Source: Saprospiraceae bacterium
GTDB taxonomy: Bacteria > Bacteroidota > Bacteroidia > Chitinophagales > Saprospiraceae
DNA length: 64,000 bases
Assembly (NCBI GenBank): GCA_029212405.1
Contig: JARGNR010000008.1
Location: 51,343-115,342, forward strand
Direction: 5' to 3'
The notes below the pieces were generated by a model. It was not told the DNA's origin. It ran no database searches and saw only the letters and a program-made list of their open reading frames with translations. Every line of letters starts with the position of its first letter. Within the stretch, counting starts at the first letter, position 1. A program made the position numbers and the translations under genes. Positions 8,937 through 19,061 of this stretch are shown piece after piece.

Positions 8937-10628
8937 ATGGCCGGCAAACAACTCATCGAATGTGTACCAAATTTTAGTGAAGGACGAGACATGTCCATCA
9001 TCCGTCAAATCACTGATGAAATTGAAAAAGTAGAGGGTATTAAATTACTTGATGTAGATCCTGGAAAGGCTACCAATAGGACTGTTGTCACCTTTGTAGG
9101 AGAGCCAAAACCAGTCATTGAAGCTGCTTTTCAAGCCATTAAAAAAGCAAGTGAGATTATTGACATGAGCAAACATTCTGGAGAACATCCAAGGATGGGA
9201 GCTACTGACGTTTGCCCTCTCATCCCAATATCTAATATCACATTAGACGAAGTAGCTGATTATGCTCGTCAATTGGGAGAAAAGGCAGGAAATGAGCTTA
9301 ATTTCCCATTTTATCTCTATGAACATGCTGCTTCCAAAAAGGAAAGAAAAAATCTAGCAACTGTTCGCTCTGGAGAATATGAAGGATTGCCTGATAAATT
9401 GAAAGATCCTAAATGGAAGCCTGATTATGGTCCTGCTCAGTTTAATCCACAAGCTGGGGCTACAGCCATCGGTGCTAGGGATTTTTTAATCGCCTACAAT
9501 GTAAACTTGAATACCGCTTCGGTAAGAAGGGCGAATTCTGTTGCTTATGATATTAGAGAAAAAGGAAGAATAAAACGAAAAGGAAATCCAATAACCGGCC
9601 CTATTGTTTATGGAAAAAATGGACAAAAACTTTGGCAAAAAGGAAGCTGTAAATCAGTAAAAGCAATTGGTTGGTATATTGATGAATATGGATTTGCTCA
9701 GATCTCTATGAATATTACAGATATCTCACAAACTTCCTTACATAAAGCCTTCGAAGAATGCAGAAAAAGCGCTACTAAACGAGGTATGCGAGTGACAGGA
9801 TCAGAGCTTGTAGGATTAGTGCCCAAAAAAGTAATGATAGAGGCAGGCAAGTATTATCTTATACAACAAGGAAGATCAACAGGAATAGCAGAAGAAGCTA
9901 TTATAGATTGTGCTATCCATTCATTGGGTCTAAATGAATTGGGACACTTTGATCCAAAGAAAAAGGTGATCGAATACATGCTTGAAGGAGAAGAGAATCG
10001 ACTAGTAGACTTGACTCTGAAAGCATTTGCAGATGAAACAGCTTCTGAAAGTCCTGCGCCAGGTGGGGGAAGCATTGCAGCTTACATGGGTGCTTTAGGA
10101 GCATCCTTAGGTGCTATGGTTGCCAATTTATCTGCACATAAACGCGGTTGGGATGATCAGATTGAATTTTTCAGTGAACATGCAGAAACAGGACAAGACA
10201 TAAAAGATCGATTGTTAGCTTTAGTCGATGAAGACACGGAGGCATTTAATAAAATTATTGCTGCAAGTAGGTTACCGAAAACTTCTGTGGAAGAGCAAAA
10301 CATACGAAAAAAAGCAATTGTCACTGCTACTAAAAATGCCATAGAGACCCCTCTTGAAGTGATGCAAGTTTCTTTTAATGCCTATTCTTTTCTGAAAGTA
10401 ATGGCACAAAAAGGAAACCCAAATTCTGTTTCTGATGCAGGAGTGGGAGCGTTGGCATGTAGAGCTGCCGTTCATGGGGCCTACTTGAATGTAAAAATAA
10501 ATTGCGCTGGATTTGAAGATGAAAAATACATCACTAAAATTTACAAGAAAGCGGATCAGTTGCTTAAAAAGTCAGATACGGCTTGTGTCGCGATATTAAA
10601 AATAGTAGATAAAAAGATAAATGAATAA
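8937..10628 (+). CDS. ftcD: formiminotransferase-cyclodeaminase (fused)
   Basis: Bifunctional cytosolic enzyme of histidine breakdown. It moves the formimino group from formiminoglutamate to tetrahydrofolate, then releases ammonia to give methenyl-THF. The first ~325 residues are the transferase (LIECVPNFSEGRD at the start; GEHPRMGATDVCP with His84, matching the catalytic histidine of the mammalian enzyme). Residues from about 350 are the cyclodeaminase (FADETASESPAPGGGSIAAY). The fused form is common in Bacteroidota and animals. No other hut gene lies in the window, so it is a detached pathway gene. Confidence 0.95.
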   Translation: MAGKQLIECVPNFSEGRDMSIIRQITDEIEKVEGIKLLDVDPGKATNRTVVTFVGEPKPVIEAAFQAIKKASEIIDMSKHSGEHPRMGATDVCPLIPISNITLDEVADYARQLGEKAGNELNFPFYLYEHAASKKERKNLATVRSGEYEGLPDKLKDPKWKPDYGPAQFNPQAGATAIGARDFLIAYNVNLNTASVRRANSVAYDIREKGRIKRKGNPITGPIVYGKNGQKLWQKGSCKSVKAIGWYIDEYGFAQISMNITDISQTSLHKAFEECRKSATKRGMRVTGSELVGLVPKKVMIEAGKYYLIQQGRSTGIAEEAIIDCAIHSLGLNELGHFDPKKKVIEYMLEGEENRLVDLTLKAFADETASESPAPGGGSIAAYMGALGASLGAMVANLSAHKRGWDDQIEFFSEHAETGQDIKDRLLALVDEDTEAFNKIIAASRLPKTSVEEQNIRKKAIVTATKNAIETPLEVMQVSFNAYSFLKVMAQKGNPNSVSDAGVGALACRAAVHGAYLNVKINCAGFEDEKYITKIYKKADQLLKKSDTACVAILKIVDKKINE

Positions 10629-10712
10629 AAAATGTCGTTCTAAAGCTGTTTTGAAACAAATTATAAAAACATCTTAGAGGCTATAATCGTTTACAATTTC
10701 AAATAAAAGACC

Positions 10713-11126
10713 ATGGATAGAAAAGAATTTTTAGAAAAATTAGGTTTAGGAGCAGCTTTCGTTTTGACCTCTTCATGTCTTGGAGGATGTACTCGGGATG
10801 AAGCTGACCCACCAAAAGATATCAACTTCACAATTGACTTAGAAGACCCGAAGTACGAAGAGTTAAACGTGTTTGGTTCTTATGTTATAGAAGACCAAGT
10901 GGTAATCGCAAGAAGTAATACCGGTGAATATTTAGCTGCAACTCTTATTTGCAGTCATGAAGGACTTACTCAAATTACATATAGTGATTCTCAAGGAGCA
11001 TGGTACTGTACGGCACATGAAGCCTTGTTTTCAGAAACTGGAGAAGGGTTGAATGCAAATGGAAGTAAAGGGTTGACCATATTTAATACCGAATTAACAG
11101 ACAACCTACTAAGAATTTTTAGCTGA
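10713..11126 (+). CDS. Rieske [2Fe-2S] lipoprotein
   Basis: Small exported protein of 137 residues. A basic start and hydrophobic stretch lead to LGGC (Cys26, probable lipidation site). The Rieske motif is complete: Cys80-Ser-His82, sixteen residues, then Cys99-x2-His102, enough to ligate a 2Fe-2S cluster. There is no catalytic partner or cytochrome gene beside it, so the electron donor and acceptor are unknown. It resembles free-standing Bacteroidota Rieske proteins rather than the cytochrome bc subunit, which would be longer. Confidence 0.85.
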   Translation: MDRKEFLEKLGLGAAFVLTSSCLGGCTRDEADPPKDINFTIDLEDPKYEELNVFGSYVIEDQVVIARSNTGEYLAATLICSHEGLTQITYSDSQGAWYCTAHEALFSETGEGLNANGSKGLTIFNTELTDNLLRIFS

Positions 11127-11244
11127 TTGCTGATTGTCAACGAATAGTGTTTTTTTAACTAAAGCTTTCAGTTGAACAATAATTATTTCAACTATTGTGT
11201 TTTAATGACCGAAAGCAATTATTTTTTAACGCTAAATCTTCTAA

Positions 11245-11481
11245 ATGAAGCATAACTACACTGAAAAAAAATTAATACAACTTATTTATGGTGAATGCGA
11301 CATCTTCGATAGACTTGAGATGGAATATTCCTTAGAAAATAACTTGTGTCTTAAAGAAAATTATGACGAGCTTTACAAAGCATATAAGGCTCTTCCTAAA
11401 GTAAAATTCTCTCCAAAAAATTCCACAATTAACAACATCATTAGTTATGGAAATGGAAAATTGGAGACCGCCGCATGCTAA
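11245..11481 (+). CDS. small conserved Bacteroidota protein, anti-sigma-like
   Basis: A 78-residue acidic protein beginning MKHNYTEKKLIQLIYGE, with a helical core (DRLEMEYSLENNLCLKENYDEL). It resembles short soluble Bacteroidota proteins that look like the N-terminal part of anti-sigma factors but lack the membrane helix. Function is unknown. A strong hairpin terminator follows 20 bases after the stop, supporting it as a transcribed gene. Confidence 0.65.
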   Translation: MKHNYTEKKLIQLIYGECDIFDRLEMEYSLENNLCLKENYDELYKAYKALPKVKFSPKNSTINNIISYGNGKLETAAC

Positions 11482-11500
11482 AATTATTTAGCACAAAGAA

Positions 11501-11535
11501 AAAAGACCTCATGCGATTGTATGAGGTCTTTTTTT
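11501..11535. terminator. bidirectional intrinsic terminator
   Basis: A perfect 12-base stem (AAAAGACCTCAT pairing with ATGAGGTCTTTT) around an 8-base loop, with T runs leaving the stem on both strands. It separates the converging small gene at 11245-11481 and the secreted-protein gene at 11539-12417 and probably serves both. Confidence 0.9.
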
Positions 11536-11538
11536 ATC

Positions 11539-12417
11539 TTATATTTTTACAAAAGAAATAGTTGACGCCCCATCATCTGTAACAACTTGTAAAAAATATG
11601 TCCCAGCAACAAGAGTTTCTGTATTTATAAAAGGCTCAAAAGAATTTCCTATTTGAATTACTTTTCCGAAAGGATTGATTATTTGATATTGAAAATCCGT
11701 CGAAATTCCTTCAAGATTAAAATGGGCGTACACTGGATTGGGTACAATATTAATATCTTCCACAGCTATTTGATTGGTAGAAACTAAAAAACAATCACTC
11801 GCATCTTGCCCTTTGTACAATAATTCAGAATTTTCGTAATAGCATCGTAGAGCCCAGTCTCCCTCGGGTGCATCACACAACAACCTTTGGCCCTCAAAGC
11901 CATGATTGATATCTCCAATTCCTTCAACCCAAATTGTTGTATTTAACCACCCAGAATCAATGCATTGTAAATAAATGGCCTTTCTTGTCGACCCATCCAA
12001 CAGTTCGACATTATCCACTTCTGTGACCACAATAGTGTAATTATTTAAATAACTTATTAATGAATCTCCTACCTCCAATCCAAAATCAAAATATAATGCT
12101 TCTCCCACCGGCATATCATAAAAAAGAAACTCATTGTCATTTTCTGTTATGTACTTGTATATCTTATCTCCTTCTTCTCGGAAATATCCATATACAGAGC
12201 CATCTTCTCCATCCATCGTATAGGATTGAAGCAAAGGATAGTACGTTTGACTTTCAAAATTTTGGCCCTCCTCTCCAAAAAAATACCTTACAAAGAAGGG
12301 GGATTGACTTCCATCATCGTCAGTAATTTCTACATTCCATTGCTTGGTAAAAAGACTTTGACTTGAAAGGAAACTGATAAACGAAAAAAAGAATAAATAA
12401 GGTAAAAGTTTTTTCAT
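11539..12417 (-). CDS. secreted protein with T9SS type A sorting domain
   Basis: Product of 292 residues from the ATG at 12417, which gives a clean signal peptide (MKKLLPYLFFFSFISFLSSQ). A longer frame from 12453 adds twelve residues ahead of the signal and is unlikely. The middle is a beta-rich domain of unknown function. The last ~75 residues begin DINIVPNPVYAHFNLEG and end GTYFLQVVTDDGASTISFVKI, the pattern of the type 9 secretion C-terminal signal, so the protein is probably exported to the surface or medium. No catalytic motif is seen. The gene stands alone. Confidence 0.85.
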   Translation of the reverse strand: MKKLLPYLFFFSFISFLSSQSLFTKQWNVEITDDDGSQSPFFVRYFFGEEGQNFESQTYYPLLQSYTMDGEDGSVYGYFREEGDKIYKYITENDNEFLFYDMPVGEALYFDFGLEVGDSLISYLNNYTIVVTEVDNVELLDGSTRKAIYLQCIDSGWLNTTIWVEGIGDINHGFEGQRLLCDAPEGDWALRCYYENSELLYKGQDASDCFLVSTNQIAVEDINIVPNPVYAHFNLEGISTDFQYQIINPFGKVIQIGNSFEPFINTETLVAGTYFLQVVTDDGASTISFVKI

Positions 12418-12630
12418 CGTTGTAATTTTTATGGTGATCAATAATCTTAGCACACATTCTATCCTTGCTTTTGATAATTAATATAAAATATTAAATCTTA
12501 GCATTCTTTGATATTTACACATAATGTTTTCTAATTACATTATTATCACTAACCTTGTGTTCGATAAGACAATCAATCTCTTGATATAGTGCAATAAAAC
12601 AAGAGGGCATTACTATATATCCGATGGATT

Positions 12631-13206
12631 ATGAAAGATATAATATCAACCACGCTTATTCTATTTTCTGTAATAGACATTGTTGGTAACATTCCTATAA
12701 TAATAGATCTCAAAAATAAAGGGATAAAGATAGAATCTGCAAAAGCAAGTTTTGCAGCCTTATTAATCATGTCTATTTTCTTACATTCAGGGGAGGCGAT
12801 TCTCAGTTTATTTGGCGTTGATGTACAATCTTTTGCAGTTGCCGGCTCCATTGTATTGTTTTTATTGGGTATTGAAATGATCCTCGGTGTCACACTTTTT
12901 AGAGATGATCCAAAGTCAAATTCTGGAACAATTGTACCAATCGCTTTTCCACTTATAGCTGGTGCTGGTACTATGACGACCATCATATCTTTGCATTCAA
13001 AATATAGCAGTCTTGATATTCAAATAGCAATAATCATTAATGTAATTTTGGTATATATCGTATTAAAAACATCTGGCTGGATTCGCGCTAAAATTGGTCC
13101 AGGTGGTGCCAATGTGCTCCGAAAACTCTTTGGAATCATACTCTTGGCTATCGCAATTAAATTATTTAGAGAAAATTTCCATTTAATCATTACTCAGAAA
13201 AGTTGA
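12631..13206 (+). CDS. MarC-family integral membrane protein
   Basis: A 191-residue protein with six hydrophobic helices. It opens with LFSVIDIVGNIPI and carries the family block PIAFPLIAGAGTMTTII around residue 110. MarC proteins are inner membrane proteins of unresolved transport function; the old link to multiple antibiotic resistance was withdrawn. Length is normal. It is a single gene ahead of the PKD adhesin. Confidence 0.9.
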   Translation: MKDIISTTLILFSVIDIVGNIPIIIDLKNKGIKIESAKASFAALLIMSIFLHSGEAILSLFGVDVQSFAVAGSIVLFLLGIEMILGVTLFRDDPKSNSGTIVPIAFPLIAGAGTMTTIISLHSKYSSLDIQIAIIINVILVYIVLKTSGWIRAKIGPGGANVLRKLFGIILLAIAIKLFRENFHLIITQKS

Positions 13207-13294
13207 TTGAGTTTCCATTTTTACAACTTCTATCCGTATTTACCCTTATAAATAATTAGTCAATTCTACTGATAAGAACGTAGTGGTCGTTGAT

Positions 13295-13302
13295 TAATTT
13301 TG
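13295..13302 (+). promoter_or_regulatory. possible -7 box for the PKD adhesin gene
   Basis: TAATTTTG fits TAnnTTTG and is 24 bases before the ATG at 13327, a sensible leader length. No clear TTG is seen at the expected upstream spacing. Confidence 0.3.
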
Positions 13303-13326
13303 GTGTCATGTAGGTAGGTAGTTAAT

Positions 13327-16300
13327 ATGAGCAAAATCCTAAATACTTTATTGGCAGAATCGTCCCTTCTGAAAGCTGGGCTATGGATCATATTTTTTAG
13401 TTTTTTACTAAAAAATGATTGTCTACTAGCACAAATTGATGCCAATTTTTCTTCCAACAACCTAGAAGCATGTGGAAGTCTGCAAACTACTTTTTATGAT
13501 CAATCCACCAGTTCAAATAGTATTCTAAGTTGGGCTTGGGACCTAGGTGGAAATACCTCAAGCAAACAAAACCCAGGTGCCATTTTTACCGAACCTGGTC
13601 AATATACAATTTGTTTGACTGTTACAGATTCTGAGGGAAACTCTGACACCGAATGCAAAGAAAATTATATAACTATCTTCCCGAATCCAGTTGCAAATTT
13701 TGAATCGGATGTCACAGAAGGTTGTGCTCCAGTTTTGGTTACATATACTGATTTATCCACTTCTGAAAATGGTCAAATAGCTTCATGGTTATGGGGTCTT
13801 GGTGGAAGTACTGGAGTACTAAATACAAATAATCCAGATGAAATCATTTCATCTTCCTATACCAATGGAGGAAATTATACGGTAAGTCTGACTGTTGAAG
13901 ACAGCCTTGGTTGTTCGGATACCTATTCTCAGCCTAATTTCGTCACCGTTTCTCAAATTCCCATACCTGATATTCAATTTGAACTCCTTTCATCCTGTCA
14001 ATTGCCCTGGGAAATTCAATTTATAAATTCCAATGCTGACACATCTGTTAATTATATATGGGACTTTGGAAATGAACAAACTTATGAAGGAGAATCTCCT
14101 CCTATTATAAATTATACAGAAGTAGGTGAATATGACATTACTTTATTTATGACAAGTGGTGATTGTGCGGATACCATTCAATTAAAAAGTTTCATAGATA
14201 CTGATGCATCTGCCTCATTTTCATATCTACCTCAATCTTCTTGTGTAAACACGAGTATACAATTTACAGATGAATCAATTCTTGAAGCAGAATCTGTTTT
14301 GTGGACATTTGGAGATGGAAATACCAGTACCGATTCTAACCCAAATCATACCTATTTAAATACAGGGTGCTATGATGTAACATTAATTCGATATGCTGCC
14401 GACTGCTCAGACACGGTAACCATCTCATGTATCCAAGTTTCACCAACTCCTAGTGTAGAGATTACTATAGAAAATCAATTCAATTGTACCCTTCCAACGA
14501 CAGTGACTCTACAAGGTAATACCTCGTCAATAGGAGAATACCATTGGGAATTTGTTGATGGACAAACTACTCAAGAAGCCGATTCAAATAATGTACCTAT
14601 AGTTATCCAAGAATTTGGACTGTATTATGTACACATGACATTTTCGGATACACTAGGTTGCGTATATACAGAAGACTCGATTCCCGTTCATATACAACCC
14701 TTTGAAGCTCACCTTCCGTCCATTGGCCCAAGTGGATGCGCACCGCTTAATTTTACCTTAGTAGACAGTGTAATAGGACAAGCTGAAACTGCATCTTGGG
14801 AATGGAATATTGGCAATCCGATCGTGCAAACTTCATCTTTAGAAACGCCTTCCTTCACTCTTCAAGATTCTGGACGATATGATGTGCAGTTAATTGTTGA
14901 GAATGTCAATGGTTGTGTGGATACCATAGAAGTAGAAGATTATGTCAAAGTAGGTATAGTACCTGAGGTAAATTTTATAGGTACTCCTTTAGCCGCTTGT
15001 CGTTCAATAATTCGAGAATTTGAAGATCTATCCAGTCCATTCACCGATGAATGGATTTGGTACTTCGGAGGAACAGATACCGTCTACAGCCAAAATCCAA
15101 AACATTCATTTGATCTGCCAGGAATGTATGATGTGCAATTAACTGCTTCTCATAATGGGTGTTCAAACACGTTACTTTTAGAAGACTATATCACGGTTTT
15201 CGAACCAGCATCTAGATTTATATTTGAGTATAATTGTGAAGATCCTTACACTGTAAATATTGAAAATAGAAGTATTGGCGCAGACTCCTTATTTTGGACA
15301 CTTTACTTATCAGAAACAGACAGCCTTATTTTTACAGACTCAATTTTTGGTTTGTACACATTTCCAGATCGAGGCAAATATGCTATATCCCATTATAGCA
15401 AGAACTTTGAAAGTGGATGTGAAGACACCAAGACTGATACCGTACGGATTGTTGACCCGATAGCATCTTATACATTAGATACCTTACGAGGATGTGCACC
15501 TCTTGAAATACAATTAGGCGATTTTTCACAGGATGCATTTATTTATGAATATTTGTCTGATGATGGGACAATTGACTCTATTTTTAATTCTGAGCCATCC
15601 ATAATTTTTACAGAAGGAGGAATACTCAATGGACCTCTCCTGATAGTTACAGATATTCATGAATGCAAAGACTCTTTTCAATTAATGGATAGTGTGATCG
15701 TAAATCAATTGGAAGTAGCAGTAGATTTCAATAATGTAATTTGTGTTCCTGATGATCTGAATTTATTTGATGAAAGTAGTGATGAATTGGGTAATATTAT
15801 TTCTTGGCAATGGAATGTTGGAGAAAGTTTATTTACCTCATCAAGTATGGATACTACCGTTTTTATTGATTCTGTAGGGATATATGATTTATTTCTAAAG
15901 GTTGTGGATGATTGGGGTTGTAAAGACAGCATACTATTGAAATCGGCGATAAATGCAGTAGAGATCGTCCCAGATTTCATCTCAGACACATTAGGTTGTA
16001 CCTGGTCACCTATAAGTTTTACTGCTTTAGGTGATAATGGTTTTGTTTCGGCATACGAGTGGGATTTTGGAGATGGAAATATAAGCAATGCAAAGAATCC
16101 AGATCACTTTTATCAGAATGAAGGCACCTATACTGTCTGTCTTACGATGTCCGATTCTAGGGGATGTTCAAAGACAATTTGCAAGGATAATATAGTTTCT
16201 ATCATAAACCCTCAAGCTAATTTTAGCGGTGACCCCATATTTGCTACCTGCCCCCCATTATTAACAAACTTCCAAAATGAATCAACCAACTCAGTTTCAT

Positions 16301-18933
16301 ATATCTGGGACTTTGGAGACAATAGTGGAATATCAGAAAATGAAGCCCCTAGTCACGTATACACCTCCCCCGGGGCTTTTGATGTGCAATTAATCGCTCA
16401 ATCTACCTCCAAATGTTTTGATACATTATTGCTTGAGGCCTTTGTACGTGTTGAGGGACCGAGTGGTGAATTTGAATTTGAAATAGCACCGTCATGCATC
16501 CCAATTTCAGTAGAATTATTTGCTGAATCAGATGGTTTCTACTCATACACTTGGGATTATGGTAATGGAATATTGGACAGCGTGGCCGGACTTGTGATTG
16601 TCGATACTACATCATACACCTATAACGAAACTGGCATATTTACCCCTAAACTAATAATTACCGACAGTATTGGTTGCAGCAGAAGCTTTGCAGGAGAGCC
16701 TATTATTGTGAATGATCTAGACTTAGAATTCATTAAAGCTACAGAACCTTTATGTGGTCCGCCGATAGAGGTATTACTAGAAAACATGAGTGCTGGCACA
16801 ACTACAGATGTCACTTATAATTGGTTGATCGAAGGACCTGAATCCATCACTTCAAACGAAGATTCACCGGTAATCAATATCAATCAATCAGGCATCTATG
16901 ATGTCAATTTAATTGCCAGTTATGATCATTGTTTGGACACCTTAATAAAAACTGATTTTCTAGAGATTGCAGACATTCCTGTTGTCTCTTTTGACTTGCT
17001 AACAGATGCTTTTTGTGAGAATGTCAATGCGGAATTTTTAAATACTACAACTTTGGGTTATGGATCAATCTCCACTTGGTTATGGGATTTCGGCGATGGT
17101 TCTACCTCTTCCAAAGAGAACCCTACTCATCAATACACCGGTCAAGAAAGTCGCACAGTTTCTCTTACTGCAATTACAGATAAAGGGTGTGAATCTTCAT
17201 TTTCAACCACTTTTGACGTGCTACCAAGTATGATTGGTGAAGCTGGTGAGGATCAATTGATATGTATAGGTGATGAAACTCAACTTTCCGGCGAAATAAA
17301 CAACCTTCTGGAAGGAGGTTCATTTTATTGGCTAGAAGATGCTTCTTTGAGCTGTTTAGATTGTCTTGATCCTAATGTTAATCCAATGTCCACCACCTCT
17401 TATGTATTGGTTTCAGTGCATCCCAATGGATGTGAATCAAGAGATACCTTAGAAGTCACTGTCATACCAATTCCTGGCCCAGAAATAGAGCTTAATACGG
17501 ATAGTATTATCTGTCTGGGGGCAGAATCAATAATTTCTGTAGTTGATTTTAATGAAGACTACCAATATGTATGGGATTCAAGTGTATCAGGACAAGATTG
17601 TTATGAAGATTGTGAAAATGTCACTGTCAGCCCTGAATTCGAAACTACCTATTATGTCACTGTATTCAACGAATTTGGATGTTTTGATTCAGACAGCGTA
17701 ATGATAGAGGTAGAAACCTCATATATTGATTTCCTGCCGACGGTTAGGGCTATTTGTGAAGGTCAAAGTACCACCATCAGTACTTCTGCAGGTAACAATC
17801 CAGTTTGGTTGACTGATGCAGATATATCGTGCACAACCTGTGAAGAGATCACGATTAGTCCATCGAAAAGTAAAAAGTATTTTGTAGAAGTTGAATCTGA
17901 TATTGGATGTGTGTACTTGGATTCTATTCAAGTAATTGTCGTCCCTGAAAAAAGTGTGTTTGCTGGCAATGACCATGAAATCTGTTTGGGAGAAACAATA
18001 GAGCTATTCGCTTCAGGGTTTGGACAAGCGAAATGGACTCCAAGTACAATTGTTGAAGATTCTATTGCTTTAATTACAAAAGCTACACCTTCGAATTCTG
18101 GGTTTATTTCCTTATCGATGACCTATGATGAGTGTTCCCAATCAGATAGTTTATTTGTAGAAGTGCACACAAAAGCTGAAATTTCAACCATAGGGGATTC
18201 AATTTGTGCTGGTGAAACAGGATTGTTAACTGCAGGGGGCAGGGCGGACCAATATCGTTGGTTGATAGGTTCAAATGAAGATGCATACGGGCCAGATGTC
18301 CTTATCTCTGGTGATGAAACGAAAGTGGTAGAAGTCATTGGACAATACAGATCTTGTCAACCAGATACTGCAGAAGCACTTTTATATGTTTTCCCAAAGA
18401 TAGATTTTGTCTTGGAGGAACGAAACTACACGCTTCATCTCAATGATGAAATTCACATTCTACCGAATTACGACAGTACAGGCAATTACATATATGAATG
18501 GTTTCCAGAAGAGGGGCTAGATTGTATAGATTGTCCTTCTCCAGTTATTGATGGAATTATGCAAAATATGGAATATACTCTTTGGATTACAGATGAAGTT
18601 TCCAACTGCAATGAAGAATTTTCTATTACTGTGCGTTTTCAGAATGATTGCACGCAAAATGTATTCCATCTACCCAATATATTCGCCCCAACTACATCTG
18701 ATAACAACCGATTTAAATTGAGTACTAAAAACCCAGAGGAGTTTGTATCTATGTCAATTTATGATAGATGGGGAAATCAAGTTTTCTTTTCCGATGACAT
18801 CCAAGTTGGTTGGGATGGTCAATACAATTCACAATTTGTAGCCTCAGGTGTTTACGTCTACAAAATTTCATTGATCTGCCCGATTACAAATAAGGATTAT
18901 GTTATTCTAGGAGATATTACAGTTGTACGTTGA
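13327..18933 (+). CDS. giant PKD-repeat surface protein with T9SS type B (gliding-associated) C-terminus
   Basis: Secreted protein of 1868 residues. After a signal region ending near LLAQ (about 37) come some fifteen PKD-like repeats of ~85 residues to about residue 1300, several with the hallmark WDFGDG or a close variant. Each usually has a Cys near its start (GCAP-type) and a second in a GC.D strand, so one disulfide per repeat is likely. From 1300 to 1780 are Ig-like repeats with an internal CxxC (SCLDC, DCYEDC, SCTTC, DCIDC). The last ~87 residues, from LPNIFAPTTSDNN to the end with YDRWGNQVF and WDGQ, are the gliding-motility-associated type B sorting domain. The likely role is adhesion or a surface filament; no enzyme domain is visible. 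The gene is monocistronic. Confidence 0.92.
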   Translation: MSKILNTLLAESSLLKAGLWIIFFSFLLKNDCLLAQIDANFSSNNLEACGSLQTTFYDQSTSSNSILSWAWDLGGNTSSKQNPGAIFTEPGQYTICLTVTDSEGNSDTECKENYITIFPNPVANFESDVTEGCAPVLVTYTDLSTSENGQIASWLWGLGGSTGVLNTNNPDEIISSSYTNGGNYTVSLTVEDSLGCSDTYSQPNFVTVSQIPIPDIQFELLSSCQLPWEIQFINSNADTSVNYIWDFGNEQTYEGESPPIINYTEVGEYDITLFMTSGDCADTIQLKSFIDTDASASFSYLPQSSCVNTSIQFTDESILEAESVLWTFGDGNTSTDSNPNHTYLNTGCYDVTLIRYAADCSDTVTISCIQVSPTPSVEITIENQFNCTLPTTVTLQGNTSSIGEYHWEFVDGQTTQEADSNNVPIVIQEFGLYYVHMTFSDTLGCVYTEDSIPVHIQPFEAHLPSIGPSGCAPLNFTLVDSVIGQAETASWEWNIGNPIVQTSSLETPSFTLQDSGRYDVQLIVENVNGCVDTIEVEDYVKVGIVPEVNFIGTPLAACRSIIREFEDLSSPFTDEWIWYFGGTDTVYSQNPKHSFDLPGMYDVQLTASHNGCSNTLLLEDYITVFEPASRFIFEYNCEDPYTVNIENRSIGADSLFWTLYLSETDSLIFTDSIFGLYTFPDRGKYAISHYSKNFESGCEDTKTDTVRIVDPIASYTLDTLRGCAPLEIQLGDFSQDAFIYEYLSDDGTIDSIFNSEPSIIFTEGGILNGPLLIVTDIHECKDSFQLMDSVIVNQLEVAVDFNNVICVPDDLNLFDESSDELGNIISWQWNVGESLFTSSSMDTTVFIDSVGIYDLFLKVVDDWGCKDSILLKSAINAVEIVPDFISDTLGCTWSPISFTALGDNGFVSAYEWDFGDGNISNAKNPDHFYQNEGTYTVCLTMSDSRGCSKTICKDNIVSIINPQANFSGDPIFATCPPLLTNFQNESTNSVSYIWDFGDNSGISENEAPSHVYTSPGAFDVQLIAQSTSKCFDTLLLEAFVRVEGPSGEFEFEIAPSCIPISVELFAESDGFYSYTWDYGNGILDSVAGLVIVDTTSYTYNETGIFTPKLIITDSIGCSRSFAGEPIIVNDLDLEFIKATEPLCGPPIEVLLENMSAGTTTDVTYNWLIEGPESITSNEDSPVININQSGIYDVNLIASYDHCLDTLIKTDFLEIADIPVVSFDLLTDAFCENVNAEFLNTTTLGYGSISTWLWDFGDGSTSSKENPTHQYTGQESRTVSLTAITDKGCESSFSTTFDVLPSMIGEAGEDQLICIGDETQLSGEINNLLEGGSFYWLEDASLSCLDCLDPNVNPMSTTSYVLVSVHPNGCESRDTLEVTVIPIPGPEIELNTDSIICLGAESIISVVDFNEDYQYVWDSSVSGQDCYEDCENVTVSPEFETTYYVTVFNEFGCFDSDSVMIEVETSYIDFLPTVRAICEGQSTTISTSAGNNPVWLTDADISCTTCEEITISPSKSKKYFVEVESDIGCVYLDSIQVIVVPEKSVFAGNDHEICLGETIELFASGFGQAKWTPSTIVEDSIALITKATPSNSGFISLSMTYDECSQSDSLFVEVHTKAEISTIGDSICAGETGLLTAGGRADQYRWLIGSNEDAYGPDVLISGDETKVVEVIGQYRSCQPDTAEALLYVFPKIDFVLEERNYTLHLNDEIHILPNYDSTGNYIYEWFPEEGLDCIDCPSPVIDGIMQNMEYTLWITDEVSNCNEEFSITVRFQNDCTQNVFHLPNIFAPTTSDNNRFKLSTKNPEEFVSMSIYDRWGNQVFFSDDIQVGWDGQYNSQFVASGVYVYKISLICPITNKDYVILGDITVVR

Positions 18934-19061
18934 TTTTGACAATTTATACTGTCTGATTCCGTTTTTCTATCATCTTTAAGAAAACATTATCGTTATTTTT
19001 AAACCATCGGTCGCCAATAAGCATTACACTATTCAGAACAAAACACTAAAATTTGGATACT

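Noticed and set aside
12573..12986. 137-codon open frame opposite the MarC gene
   Set aside because: It is a mirror of the MarC frame, with no protein-like features, and the MarC frame is clearly the conserved one.
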